39,258 nt of DNA from Peribacillus deserti (GCF_002863585.1 NZ_PGUY01000016.1:1-39258), one strand, 5' to 3'; positions 25,227 through 34,180 are shown, counted from the stretch's first letter. Numbers and translations are program-made. Notes: generated by a model not told the origin, from the sequence alone.

Positions 25227-28200
25227 ATGAAGAAGAGCAAATTAAAAAAAGTCGTTGCATCTACGGTTGCGGCAGGACTATTTTCAACACAGATTTCAGT
25301 TCCGACATTCGCATTTGCGAAAGAAAAAGAAAAAGGGAAAGAGCCTGATTCTTTTGATCTTCGTATCATGGAAACCACAGATATTCACACTAATCTATTA
25401 GGCTATGATTATTACAAAAATGCTTCATCAGCTGCAATCGGATTCTCCCGTACCGCTACATTAATTAAAAAGGCTAAAAAAGAAGCTAAGAACAGTGTCC
25501 TTGTTGATAATGGAGATTTAATTCAAGGAACACCGCTAGGAACTTATAAAGCCAAAATCGATCCACTAGAAAAAGGTGAAGTGCATCCGGTATATAAAGC
25601 CATGAATCAGTTAGGCTATGATGCAGCGACCTTCGGAAACCATGAATTTAATTATGGTTTAGACTACTTGAACGAAGCGATCAACGATGCAAACTTCTCT
25701 TATGTAAATGCAAATGTATATAAAGATGACAATGATAACAATCCAGAAAATGATGTAAATCAGTTTAAGCCTTATAAAATAGTAAATAAAAAAATAGTAG
25801 ATAACTCCGGAAAAACTAAAGTGGTTAAGATCGGCTACATCGGTTTTGTCCCACCACAAATCACAGATTGGGATAAAGCAAACCTTGATGGAAAAGTAAT
25901 TGCCAAAGGTATTGTTGAATCTGCTAAAAAATTCATTCCTCAGATGAAGGAAGAAGGGGCAGACATCATCATTGCTATGGCCCATACTGGTTTTAATGGT
26001 AATGAGAATAATACAGAAGATGTTGTTTATTCACTAAGCAAAGTTAAAGATATTGATGCCATTACGTTCTCTCATACTCATAAAGTTTTTCCTGCATTAG
26101 ATGTAAAATCCTTAGACGCACTTTTCAAAGGCAGTGACGGCCAGCCGCTTCCAGGAGTGGATAATGCAAAAGGAACGATTAACGGAGTTGCTGCAGTACA
26201 AGCAGGCTATGGCGGTAATAACCTCGGATTAATCGACCTTGTTGTCGAAAAAGTCAAAGGTAAATGGGAAGTGGCTAGCTCTGAATCTTCCAACAGAAGC
26301 ATTTCTAATGTGACTGAGGATCAAGGTGTTATCAAGGCGGTAAAGGCGGATCATGAAGCTACAGTAAATTATGTTAATACACCTATAGGTAAAACAACAG
26401 CGCCAATTCACAGTTACTTCTCTCTTGTACAGGATGATCCATCAGTACAAGTAGTAACCAATGCACAAAAATGGTATGTAGAAAAATACATTGCCAGCAA
26501 CAAACCGGAACTAGTGGACCTGCCAATCCTTTCTGTCGGTGCTCCGTTTAAAGCTGGAAGAAATGGTGTTGAAGAGTTTACAGATATTGCAACAGGCGAC
26601 CTGACTATCCGCAGTGCGGGCGACCTATATCTGTATGACAACACATTAAAGGCCATTAAAGTAAAAGGTTCAGTTGTTAAAGAATGGCTTGAAATGTCAG
26701 CGGGTAAATTCAATACGGTTGATCCAAACAAAACTGAAAAGCAGGCATTGCTGAATTCTTCTTTCCCGGTTTACAACTTCGATATTATTGACGGAGTAAC
26801 ATATCAAGTTGATGTCACTAAGCCTAATCGTTATGACAAGGATGGTAAGAAGGTTTCTGATTCCAGCAGAATTATCAACTTACAATATAATGGGAAACCT
26901 GTCGATGTAGATCAAAATTTCATCGTGGTAACAAATAATTACCGTGCTGGCGGCGGTGGTTTTTTCCCAGGAGTTAAGGGCAGCGAATACGTAGTTGACT
27001 CTGCTGATGAAAATAGACAGATTTTAATGGATTATATTTCTGAAGTGAAAGAAATTAATCCGGCTGCGGACAATAATTGGTCAATTGCACCAATACACAG
27101 CGATGTAAATGTAACCTTTACCTCGTCTCCTAAAGCAGCGGAATTCTTAACTCCTGGAGGTAAGATCAGCTACACTGGAGAAAAAGATGCAGACGGCTTT
27201 GGAATCTTTAAAATTAACTTAACAGAGGATCTTAATTTACAGCTGTTAGGAATCAATGATCTTCATGGACAGCTGGATACAACATCAGAGTTTGGTGGAG
27301 TTAAGCAGGGACGAGCCGATTACCTAGCGACCTATCTGAAGGAAAGAGAAGCACAAAATCCTGATACCTTATTAATTTCTGCAGGCGATGCAGTCGGTGC
27401 TAGTGCTCCTGTTTCTTCAAAGCTTCAGGACGAGCCAACACTTGAATTTCTGAACATGATGGGATTCGATTTAGGGACAATTGGTAACCATGAATTTGAT
27501 AAAGGTGTAGCAACTTTAATGGCCCAGATCAAGGGCGGACAGTCGCCTACTAACCCGGCTGTAACATTTAAAGGAATTAACTTCCCCTATGTGGCAGCTA
27601 ATGTAGTGGATAAAGTAACAAAGAAGCCAATTCTGGACCCATATACAATTAAACACTACAATGGAGTGGACGTGGGCTTTATAGGTGTAGTAACAAATGC
27701 TACTCCTTCAAAGGTAAGTCCTGCCGGAATTGAAGGGGTAGAGTTTATCCCTCAAGCAGAAGCGGTTAACAAAGCTGTTAATGAACTGAAAGCAAAAGGA
27801 ATAAAGGCCATTGTGGTTATTTCCCATGATCCAGGCAGCTTCAGTTCAGCTACACAGAAAGTAACAGGAGAAGTTGCTGATTTAGCCAACGCGATAGACG
27901 ATGAAGTAGATGTGATTTTTGCAGGCGATAATCATGCTAGATTAAATGACATGGTAGATAATAAACTTGTTGTTCAATCCTATTCTTATGGAACTGCGTT
28001 TTCAGATATTGATTTAGTGATTGATGCAAAAACCAAAGATATAAAAAGCAAAAAATCGGAGATTGTTACCGTAGCCCAAGAAGGAGTTACGCCGGACGCA
28101 GAGGTCAAAGCTTTAATCGATAAGTACCTCAAACAGTTCCCGGAACTCACTCAGCCGCTAGGTACTACAAATGCAAAAATTACAAGAGACAACGCCTATA

Positions 28201-28730
28201 CGCAGGAAGCCCCTCTTGGAAACCTGATCGCCGACTCGATGAAAGCAAGCATAGCAGGTACGGATTTTGCCTTCATGAACCCGGGCGGTATCCGTGCAGA
28301 TCTTCCACAGGGAACTATCACATATGCCGACCTTGCTAAAATACAGCCTTTCGGTAATGTTTTAGTTCAGCTGGAACTAACAGGTGCAGAAATTAAGACA
28401 CTTCTTCAGCAGCAGTGGGTAGTAGAAGGAAGCCCTAAGACTTTGCAGATTGCAGGTCTTAAGTATACAGCTGACTTTACTAAGCCAGTTACAGAAAGAG
28501 TAACATACCTAACAAAAGCAGATGGAACGCTGATTGAAGATACTTCAAAATATAAAGTAGTTGTAAATGACTTCATGGCAAGCGGTGGAGATAACTATAC
28601 TGTGTTAAAAGGAAAAGAACGTGTATACGGTCCAGTAGACCTTGAAGCCTTTGTTAAATATGTACAAGATACATTCACGGGCGGCACAATCACAGCTGCC
28701 ATCGAAGGCCGAATCACAAACCTCAAATAA
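25227..28730 (+). CDS. Secreted double-domain nucleotide phosphoesterase (YfkN/CpdB/UshA type)
   Basis: A 1167-residue exported enzyme with a signal peptide (about 1-31, ending SVPTFAFA). It contains two complete 5'-nucleotidase units. Unit 1 has the metal motifs TTDIHTNLLGYDYY, DNGDLIQG, GNHEFNYG, AHTGF and SHTHKVF and then a C-terminal nucleotide-binding domain (about 385-610); it resembles 2',3'-cyclic phosphodiesterase/3'-nucleotidase. Unit 2 (about 665-1165) has INDLHGQLD, SAGDAVGAS, GNHEFDKG, SHDPG and GDNHARL and resembles UshA. It probably releases phosphate and nucleosides from extracellular nucleotides. B. subtilis YfkN is similar but longer and carries a sortase signal; here the protein ends ITNLK with none. 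Start follows GAGGATGA. Confidence 0.9.
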   Translation: MKKSKLKKVVASTVAAGLFSTQISVPTFAFAKEKEKGKEPDSFDLRIMETTDIHTNLLGYDYYKNASSAAIGFSRTATLIKKAKKEAKNSVLVDNGDLIQGTPLGTYKAKIDPLEKGEVHPVYKAMNQLGYDAATFGNHEFNYGLDYLNEAINDANFSYVNANVYKDDNDNNPENDVNQFKPYKIVNKKIVDNSGKTKVVKIGYIGFVPPQITDWDKANLDGKVIAKGIVESAKKFIPQMKEEGADIIIAMAHTGFNGNENNTEDVVYSLSKVKDIDAITFSHTHKVFPALDVKSLDALFKGSDGQPLPGVDNAKGTINGVAAVQAGYGGNNLGLIDLVVEKVKGKWEVASSESSNRSISNVTEDQGVIKAVKADHEATVNYVNTPIGKTTAPIHSYFSLVQDDPSVQVVTNAQKWYVEKYIASNKPELVDLPILSVGAPFKAGRNGVEEFTDIATGDLTIRSAGDLYLYDNTLKAIKVKGSVVKEWLEMSAGKFNTVDPNKTEKQALLNSSFPVYNFDIIDGVTYQVDVTKPNRYDKDGKKVSDSSRIINLQYNGKPVDVDQNFIVVTNNYRAGGGGFFPGVKGSEYVVDSADENRQILMDYISEVKEINPAADNNWSIAPIHSDVNVTFTSSPKAAEFLTPGGKISYTGEKDADGFGIFKINLTEDLNLQLLGINDLHGQLDTTSEFGGVKQGRADYLATYLKEREAQNPDTLLISAGDAVGASAPVSSKLQDEPTLEFLNMMGFDLGTIGNHEFDKGVATLMAQIKGGQSPTNPAVTFKGINFPYVAANVVDKVTKKPILDPYTIKHYNGVDVGFIGVVTNATPSKVSPAGIEGVEFIPQAEAVNKAVNELKAKGIKAIVVISHDPGSFSSATQKVTGEVADLANAIDDEVDVIFAGDNHARLNDMVDNKLVVQSYSYGTAFSDIDLVIDAKTKDIKSKKSEIVTVAQEGVTPDAEVKALIDKYLKQFPELTQPLGTTNAKITRDNAYTQEAPLGNLIADSMKASIAGTDFAFMNPGGIRADLPQGTITYADLAKIQPFGNVLVQLELTGAEIKTLLQQQWVVEGSPKTLQIAGLKYTADFTKPVTERVTYLTKADGTLIEDTSKYKVVVNDFMASGGDNYTVLKGKERVYGPVDLEAFVKYVQDTFTGGTITAAIEGRITNLK

Positions 28731-28737
28731 GCACAAA

Positions 28738-28775
28738 ATAAAGAGGAATGACCCAGTGTCATTCCTCTTTATTTA
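28738..28775 (+). terminator. Intrinsic terminator of the nucleotidase gene
   Basis: A perfect 15-bp stem pairs 28738-28752 with 28758-28772, with T-rich sequence on its 3' arm and after. Confidence 0.88.
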
Positions 28776-28776
28776 T

Positions 28777-28855
28777 GGGGACTGTCCCTATTTCCCGGTT
28801 TAGGAAACACGCCATATCAACGTTTTTTCGGGGACAGTCCCCCATTTCCCAGGAG
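28777..28855. repeat. Paired GGGGACTGTCCC palindromes (REPIN-like)
   Basis: GGGGACTGTCCC (28777-28788) and GGGGACAGTCCCCC (28830-28843) are each near-palindromic and inverted relative to each other. Each is followed by A-TTTCCC-GG. Such motifs are common between genes in bacilli, from memory; no RAYT transposase is in the window. Confidence 0.6.
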
Positions 28856-28863
28856 GTGATAGT

Positions 28864-29019
28864 GTGCCAAGAGGAAAAGAGCTTCATCAGCTGCCGATGT
28901 CTAATACCGCACCTGGGGCGGGAGCGGATATGACAAGCGTTGACCGCGACCATTTAAGCGGAGTAGTGAGGACAGAACAGCCGCAGCCGGCTAAGGTAAG
29001 GGAAAATAAAAGCAAGTGA
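28864..29019 (+). CDS. Small hypothetical protein, 51 residues
   Basis: GTG at 28864 follows an almost perfect ribosome site AGGAGGTGAT. The product MPRGKELHQLPMSNTAPG... is hydrophilic, with no membrane segment, rich in Gly/Ala/Pro, and ends in a basic tail (VRENKSK). It is followed by its own terminator. Composition recalls minor spore small proteins, but I do not recognise the family and do not assign it. It is not conserved as part of the neighbouring palindromes. Confidence 0.6.
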   Translation: MPRGKELHQLPMSNTAPGAGADMTSVDRDHLSGVVRTEQPQPAKVRENKSK

Positions 29020-29027
29020 TCTAGTCC

Positions 29028-29066
29028 ATTTCTCCGTCGTCTGAAAAGAAACGGAGATTTTTATTT
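29028..29066 (+). terminator. Intrinsic terminator of the 51-residue gene
   Basis: TCTCCGT (29031-29037) pairs with ACGGAGA (29051-29057), followed by TTTTTATTT. Confidence 0.8.
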
Positions 29067-29227
29067 AGTCTGTAACCGGGTTATGGAAGATATTTGCTGA
29101 GAGGTATTGCCGGTTTCCCTTACACATTTACTTTTTTTATGCTAAAATAATATTTTGGAAAAAGTTTTGCCAACTGGATTACTACATAAGTATTATTGCT
29201 TATCAATAGAGGAGTTTTAGTTTTAAT

Positions 29228-29614
29228 ATGAAAGAGCTATATAGTGAAACCATTACAACTACCAATTTTGTATCAATACGATCCAAGAAAAAAAGGCTGA
29301 GGAAAAAAATGCTTAAGAAGTCTGAGGCTTCTCAGTCCATCCAGGTTATCTTATTAGATTCTAACTCAAAAAAGGAAATCGCTCCGTCCTCTGCGCATAA
29401 CTTAGATGGCCTTCCAGTGACTTTCCTGCTGAAGGTAGGAAAGAAGTATTTAGCGGGAACGGATGCAGTCCGTTATTACTATAAAGCTTCAGAGACTGAA
29501 TATTACAAAAACCGCAGCTTACTGGAAAAGTCTTTACTAGAAGAATCAAAGAACCTGCCACAAGATCTTCAGAAAGAATTCTGGGATATCATCACTGCCA
29601 ATCAAAAAGCATAA
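29228..29614 (+). CDS. Hypothetical protein, 128 residues
   Basis: A soluble protein not recognised as a known family. Residues 15-35 are strongly basic (SIRSKKKRLRKKMLKKSE). The middle (IQVILLDSNSKKE..., LPVTFLLKVGKKYLAGTDAVRYYY) looks like beta structure, and the C-terminal third is charged and helical. GGAG lies 13 bases before the ATG, rather far, so initiation may be weak or the true start could be further in. A duplicated terminator follows, and composition matches the chromosome. The basic patch suggests nucleic-acid contact, but this is inference. Confidence 0.65.
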   Translation: MKELYSETITTTNFVSIRSKKKRLRKKMLKKSEASQSIQVILLDSNSKKEIAPSSAHNLDGLPVTFLLKVGKKYLAGTDAVRYYYKASETEYYKNRSLLEKSLLEESKNLPQDLQKEFWDIITANQKA

Positions 29615-29629
29615 TTATATTTACACTAG

Positions 29630-29713
29630 AGTACTGGCCATCGCCGGTACTTTTTTTATTAAGTAACAATAAGTACTGGCCATCGCCGGTACTTTTTTTA
29701 TTAAGTAACAATA
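29630..29713 (+). terminator. Tandemly duplicated intrinsic terminator (2 x 42 bp)
   Basis: Two identical hairpin units, GTACTGGC-CATC-GCCGGTAC followed by TTTTTTTATTAAGTAACAATA, begin at 29631 and 29673. Each has an 8-bp stem and a T-run. They follow the 128-residue gene. Confidence 0.9.
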
Positions 29714-29784
29714 AAAGTTACCGTATCCTGGCTCTTCCTCCGCTATTACCTGGATGCCGCCGCCCGCTTCCGAAAACGAACATA

Positions 29785-29810
29785 GAAAAATACCCTGCAC
29801 GAGGCAGGGC
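29785..29810 (-). terminator. Intrinsic terminator of the tcy operon
   Basis: CCCTGC (29793-29798) pairs with GCAGGG (29804-29809). On the minus strand it runs into TATTTTTC, directly after the tcyC stop. Confidence 0.75.
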
Positions 29811-30557
29811 TTATCGTTCAGTTACTTTATTCAAAAATTGCATGGTCCTAGGGTTTTTCGGTACATTAAGCACTTCTTCGGGCGTTCCTTTTTCGACTAC
29901 AACACCACCGTCCATAAAAATGACTTGGTCTGCAGCCTCGCTGGCAAACTTCATTTCGTGGGTGACAACAACCATTGTCATCCCTTCGTTTGCCAAGTCT
30001 TTCATTACTTTAAGGACTTCTCCGACCAGTTCAGGATCAAGAGCAGAGGTAGGCTCATCAAAAAGAAGTACTTCTGGATCCATAGCCATCGCGCGTGCTA
30101 TTCCAACGCGCTGCTGCTGGCCCCCTGATAACTGGAAAGGATACATATCCGCACGGTCGCGCAGTCCGACCTTTTCTAGTAAGGACAGGGCTTTTTTTCT
30201 AGACTCATCCTTGGAACGCTTGAGAACTGTCACTTGGCCTTCCATAACATTTTCAATAGCTGTCAAATGGGGGAATAAGCTATAGTTTTGGAAAACCATG
30301 CCGGTCTGCTTTCTGAAAGAAACAATTTCTGATTGTTTAAGTCTTGAGTTTTCCGCTATATTCAACGTCTTATTTCCCAGTACAATTGTTCCTTTATCAG
30401 GAATCTCTAATAAATTCAAGCAGCGGAGCAGTGTTGTCTTACCAGAGCCCGAAGGTCCAATAATGACTGCTGTTTTGCCTTTTTCGATAGATAGATTTAC
30501 ACCTTTCAATACTTCGAGTTTATCAAAGCGCTTGTATAGATTATCAATTGTGATCAT
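29811..30557 (-). CDS. tcyC: L-cystine ABC transporter ATP-binding protein
   Basis: A 248-residue polar-amino-acid ABC ATPase that powers the importer encoded upstream. Walker [10 protein letters not shown] lies at 34-42, [15 protein letters not shown] is the signature, [13 protein letters not shown] is Walker B with D-loop, and VVVTHEM carries the switch histidine. Third gene of the operon, 12 bases after the permease. Assignment to cystine rests on the binding protein; the ATPase alone would fit any polar amino-acid system. Confidence 0.9.
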   Translation of the reverse strand: MITIDNLYKRFDKLEVLKGVNLSIEKGKTAVIIGPSGSGKTTLLRCLNLLEIPDKGTIVLGNKTLNIAENSRLKQSEIVSFRKQTGMVFQNYSLFPHLTAIENVMEGQVTVLKRSKDESRKKALSLLEKVGLRDRADMYPFQLSGGQQQRVGIARAMAMDPEVLLFDEPTSALDPELVGEVLKVMKDLANEGMTMVVVTHEMKFASEAADQVIFMDGGVVVEKGTPEEVLNVPKNPRTMQFLNKVTER

Positions 30558-30569
30558 CGTTTCCCTCCA

Positions 30570-31253
30570 CTATTTCGCTACACCGCGGCCATACCGTATT
30601 TCAAGCTTATCCTGAAGATACGAAAGCACAGTGCTGAATATTAAGTAAATGAAGGCTACTTCGATATACAGCCAGAGGGGTTCGTACGTAACAGCCGCGA
30701 TCTGCTGTCCCTTTTGGAATAGTTCTGTAACTGTAATGGTGGCTGCCAAGGAAGTATCTTTTACCAGACTGATAAACGAATTTCCAAGCGGAGGCAGAGA
30801 AACCCGGATTGCCTGAGGCAGCACAATCCTTTTCATTGCCTGGGATTTTGTCATGCCAATACTATAAGCCGCTTCCCACTGGCCTTTATTAATGGATTGA
30901 ATTGCAGCACGTATGATTTCTGAACTGTAGGCACCCTTATTAAGGGTAAAAACGATGACTGCTGCAGGGAAAGGGTTGAGCGTTATCCCTACACTTGGCA
31001 AGCCGTAAAATATGATAAACAACTGAACCAATAGCGGAGTTCCCCTGAATATCCAAACATAAAATCGGGTCAGAAGAACTAAAGGCTTAAATCCAGATAG
31101 CCTTGCAACTGCTGTAAAAAAGGCCAGTATCAGCCCAAGAATAAATGTAATTAATGTTAATGGAATGGTAAACTGCAATCCAGCCTTTAAAATAGGAAAA
31201 AAGGAATCACTAAGGATTCCTATAATTCGTTCTGTACGTTCATCTCCAAACAT
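30570..31253 (-). CDS. tcyB: L-cystine ABC transporter permease
   Basis: A 227-residue membrane permease of the His/Glu/Gln/Arg (HEQRO) family with about five helices. The segment IFRGTPLLVQLFIIFYGLPSVGI and the ATPase-coupling EAA loop EAAYSIGMTKSQAMKRIVLPQAIRVSLPPLGNSFISLVKDTSLA are diagnostic. It lies between the binding-protein and ATPase genes with short gaps, so one transcript is expected. Confidence 0.92.
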   Translation of the reverse strand: MFGDERTERIIGILSDSFFPILKAGLQFTIPLTLITFILGLILAFFTAVARLSGFKPLVLLTRFYVWIFRGTPLLVQLFIIFYGLPSVGITLNPFPAAVIVFTLNKGAYSSEIIRAAIQSINKGQWEAAYSIGMTKSQAMKRIVLPQAIRVSLPPLGNSFISLVKDTSLAATITVTELFQKGQQIAAVTYEPLWLYIEVAFIYLIFSTVLSYLQDKLEIRYGRGVAK

Positions 31254-31268
31254 ATGCGATCGCTTCCT

Positions 31269-32084
31269 TTACTTCGATACGTCTGTGCCGAACCATTTTT
31301 TAGAGATTTTTAAGTACGTACCGTCTTTTTTCATATCATCTAATGCGCCATTTACTGCATCTACAAGTTCTTTATTGTCTTTACGGAAAAGAAAAGCATT
31401 GGAAGTTGCGTCTTTTTCCTCGTAAACAGTCTTGATCGGCAATTCAGGCCGCTGTTTTTTCAAATCCAGATAAGAAAGGCTGTCGTTTAGTGTTGCGTCA
31501 ACACGGCGGGACGTAATCAGATCGATTGACTGGTTAAAGCCTTCCACTACCGTATTCACAGCCCCATGTTCTTCAGCTATTTTCCGGTAGTTGCTGTCTA
31601 ACGATTGAGCAACTTTTTTACCTTTTAAATCATCTAATGCTTTGATATCTTTATTATCCTTGCGGACAATTAAAACGGCTTTAGAAACAATATATGGATC
31701 AGACATATCATACTTCTTTAAACGATCTTCGCGAATGGCTACTTCGTTTGCCACCATGTCGTATCTTTTGGCATCAAGACCTGCGATCATGCCATCCCAT
31801 TTCGTTTCTACAAATTTTGGTTTTATGTTAAGGCGCTTGAACACTTCAGTTGCAACCTCAACATCAAAACCTGTTAATTTTCCAGACTTATCATGGAAAG
31901 TGAACGGTGCGTATGTACCTTCCGTTCCGATGGTTATGACGCCTTTATCTTTAATTGTATCGTATGAGCTCTTCTCTTCTTCTTTATTTCCGCTGTCTTT
32001 GCTATCGTTCTTATTATTGCCTCCGCAAGCAGCAAGAGCAAGAATCAAGACAAGCGTAAATACGCTTAGTGCTATTTTCTTCAT
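31269..32084 (-). CDS. tcyA: L-cystine-binding lipoprotein
   Basis: A 271-residue lipoprotein of SBP family 3. The signal peptide ends at LALAAC with the lipidated C20, followed by a charged linker. GVITIGTEGTYAPFTFHDKSGKLTGFDVEVATEVFKRL is the family opening, and the ending KKDGTYLKISKKWFGTDVSK is nearly that of B. subtilis TcyA, which is why cystine is preferred over other polar amino acids. First gene of the tcyABC operon, with its own sigma-A promoter. Sulfur-limitation control (CymR in B. subtilis) is plausible, but no operator was verified. Confidence 0.9.
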   Translation of the reverse strand: MKKIALSVFTLVLILALAACGGNNKNDSKDSGNKEEEKSSYDTIKDKGVITIGTEGTYAPFTFHDKSGKLTGFDVEVATEVFKRLNIKPKFVETKWDGMIAGLDAKRYDMVANEVAIREDRLKKYDMSDPYIVSKAVLIVRKDNKDIKALDDLKGKKVAQSLDSNYRKIAEEHGAVNTVVEGFNQSIDLITSRRVDATLNDSLSYLDLKKQRPELPIKTVYEEKDATSNAFLFRKDNKELVDAVNGALDDMKKDGTYLKISKKWFGTDVSK

Positions 32085-32129
32085 GCTGAAACCCCCAGTA
32101 TTTTTATTGGATTTATAAACAATGTTACT

Positions 32130-32158
32130 AGGTTAATTCACAAACCTGTAAATGTCAA
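32130..32158 (-). promoter_or_regulatory. Sigma-A promoter of tcyABC
   Basis: On the minus strand a consensus TTGACA (32158-32153) and TAACCT (32135-32130) are 17 bases apart, about 45 bases before tcyA. Confidence 0.65.
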
Positions 32159-32310
32159 CGAATTTGTAGGTAATGTTCCCTGTTGCAAAGAGGACTATTC
32201 CTTTGTTATAGAAAAAGATAAATATGAGTCATTTTTAAAAGGAATTGTCCAGGCAGAACCACTGCGTTTGGTTTGAAAAATTTGTATCCATAAGGGCCTT
32301 GTATAATGTA

Positions 32311-32346
32311 AAAAAGCCCGTGTCCCTTAAAAGAAACATGAGCTTT
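32311..32346 (-). terminator. Intrinsic terminator of the caspase gene
   Basis: AAAGCCCGTGT (32313-32323) pairs with ACATGAGCTTT (32336-32346) with one mismatch and one G-T. On the minus strand it is followed by TTTTTT-type sequence. Confidence 0.75.
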
Positions 32347-32352
32347 AATCCA

Positions 32353-33300
32353 TTAAATCAGTTCTTCTTTTGCAAGCTTCCAATAGTATCTGCCAAGTGC
32401 AGTCAGCTTACAGGACTTGCTGTCCCTTGCTGCATAAAAGAGGTGCGGAGAATCTATAGTGGCTAATAACCTGGCATTTCTAAGTAACTGAAATGAATGG
32501 AACGTTTTTTCGTTTTCCAAATGGTTATGTCCAAAGTGTTTTTCAAAGGAGGGATCAAGCTGGAATACATCCGCGGGCTCGGTAAAATAGTGTGGCAAAG
32601 ATCTGAGGGTTTCAATTGGGATATCAGGATTGCATCTTCTGAGAGAACTTAATTTGGAAACATGTGATTTGAATAAAGGGCGCTGATCCCAGGGACCCAA
32701 TGCCTGATCTACATATGCATATAGACTGGCCGCGTTAATATTTCCGAGCACATCAGCAGCGCCTCCGTCAAGGGCGTTATAGATAAGAGAGGTGAATATT
32801 CCGCCGCCGTCTTCTTCATAAGATGCCTGTGTTGAACGGCTTGAAGTAATAATGGTAATCCCTTCGCGCAGAAGAGCTTTTTCATTGCAGGTAGGAGGGG
32901 ATTGACCAAAGGCGCCGCTATGGCAGCAGTCTAAAAGGATGATTACTTCACGTACTTTGGATTCGTTTGCCATGCTTAATATTGAATCCATAGGTATCCC
33001 TTCATTGTATGCTTCTGCATCCTGGGTCACAAGATAACCTCCCAAGTTATTCACCGTCCCGTGTCCGGAAAAATAAAACAAAGCGATATCTGCTTCATGC
33101 ATTAGAAGCTCCTGAACTTCCTGGCAGAGTGAACTCCGGGTTACTGGATTCTGGCTGGAAAGCAGCAGCCTGCAGTGAAAATTAGGTGAACCGTCTTCAT
33201 TCTTTTTTAACATGAACGCAAGCTTTTCAGCGTCTCTTATGCATCCAGTCAGAGGTGCCCCTTCATAGTCATTGATTCCAACCAGTAATGCTTTCCTCGT
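32353..33300 (-). CDS. Caspase-family (peptidase C14-like) protein, probable ACG start
   Basis: About 315 residues. The N terminus RKALLVGINDYEGAPLTGCIRDAEKL is the first strand and helix of caspase-fold proteins. The catalytic histidine is H80 (FYFSGHG) and the cysteine is C126 (ILLDCCHSG). The last 80 residues (KTFHSFQLL...HLFYAARDSKSCKLTALGRYYWKLAKEELI) form a winged-helix-like tail I recall on other bacterial caspases. The first ordinary start (ATG 33213) would delete the first strand and helix. Upstream in frame only ACG (33300-33298) lies just after GGGGAGG, spacing four bases, and a TGA precedes it. The start codon is thus ACG or has been lost. Divergent from the DUF6338-like gene. Substrate unknown. 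Confidence 0.82.
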   Translation of the reverse strand, partial: TRKALLVGINDYEGAPLTGCIRDAEKLAFMLKKNEDGSPNFHCRLLLSSQNPVTRSSLCQEVQELLMHEADIALFYFSGHGTVNNLGGYLVTQDAEAYNEGIPMDSILSMANESKVREVIILLDCCHSGAFGQSPPTCNEKALLREGITIITSSRSTQASYEEDGGGIFTSLIYNALDGGAADVLGNINAASLYAYVDQALGPWDQRPLFKSHVSKLSSLRRCNPDIPIETLRSLPHYFTEPADVFQLDPSFEKHFGHNHLENEKTFHSFQLLRNARLLATIDSPHLFYAARDSKSCKLTALGRYYWKLAKEELI

Positions 33301-33535
33301 GGAACCTCCCCGCTTTCATTTACAAGACTATAATTTATTATCATTGTATATGACGTTTGAAAAATATAAAGTTCCCTTTGTCCTAGTTTTTTGCGGATAA
33401 AAGTCATTAAAAATATGGCGAAAGTAGGAAGGAGAAAGGAGTTTGATTCTCTAATTATAAGGTAATACATCTCTGTTTATGGACAGCTTTCGATAGAGGG
33501 TATGGACAATCTCATGTTAAGGGGATGATTGATAA

Positions 33536-34180
33536 ATGGAGTTATCGGAACTTGCCGTCAGATTGCTTATTATTTTCTTTCCAGGAATGCTGGCTACTTT
33601 TGTTTATGATACCTTCACAAGAAGGAAAAAAAGGGATTATAACGTTTTTATCACCTATTCCTTTGTCACTGGATTTCTCTCCTATTTTGTTCTGTATCTC
33701 CTCATCGAGTTCCTTCAAATGATTGGTTTGCGTCTTAAACAGATCACCTTCCTTACGTATTTATTTGATTCGAAGTCCCCCATTGTGATAAGAGAAGTTG
33801 TACTTGGCAGTATCGTTGCGCTGATCATAGCTTTCATATGGTCGTATTCTTTCAGATATAAATGGATGCAGAGGCTTGCGGTCAGGATTAAACTATCTAA
33901 ACAATTTCATGAAAAAGACGTATGGTCGGAAATTCTGAATATGGAGGAAACTCCTTGGGTCGTCATTCGGGACTATGAGCAAGATAGAATGTATCAAGGC
34001 TGGATCGCTTATTATTCTGATACATATCAGGATAATGAATTATTCTTAAGAGATGTAATTGTATATGAAAATAACAGCGGCAGAAAGCTCTATGAGGTGC
34101 TGGGGCTTTATCTGACTCAAGATCCGTCAAATCTAAAGATTGAGTTTCAAAGTGCAGGGGGGATCGATTATGAAAAATAA
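33536..34180 (+). CDS. DUF6338-like membrane protein
   Basis: A 214-residue protein. Three hydrophobic segments lie at about residues 5-25, 38-65 and 86-107 (LAVRLLIIFFPGMLATFVYD; VFITYSFVTGFLSYFVLYLLIEF; VLGSIVALIIAFIWSY). A cytosolic region with WVVIRDYEQDRMYQGWIAYYSD and DVIVYENNSGRKLYEVLGLYL follows, SH3-like beta structure seen in DUF6338 proteins as I remember them. The function is unknown. The start follows GGGGATGATTGATAA. The gene is divergent from the caspase and overlaps the next small frame by 11 bases. Confidence 0.7.
   Translation: MELSELAVRLLIIFFPGMLATFVYDTFTRRKKRDYNVFITYSFVTGFLSYFVLYLLIEFLQMIGLRLKQITFLTYLFDSKSPIVIREVVLGSIVALIIAFIWSYSFRYKWMQRLAVRIKLSKQFHEKDVWSEILNMEETPWVVIRDYEQDRMYQGWIAYYSDTYQDNELFLRDVIVYENNSGRKLYEVLGLYLTQDPSNLKIEFQSAGGIDYEK

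Noticed and set aside
33249-33470. 73-residue frame upstream of the caspase
   Set aside because: It runs out of frame across the caspase start, has no ribosome site, and has no recognisable domain; the GGGGAGG in it serves the caspase.
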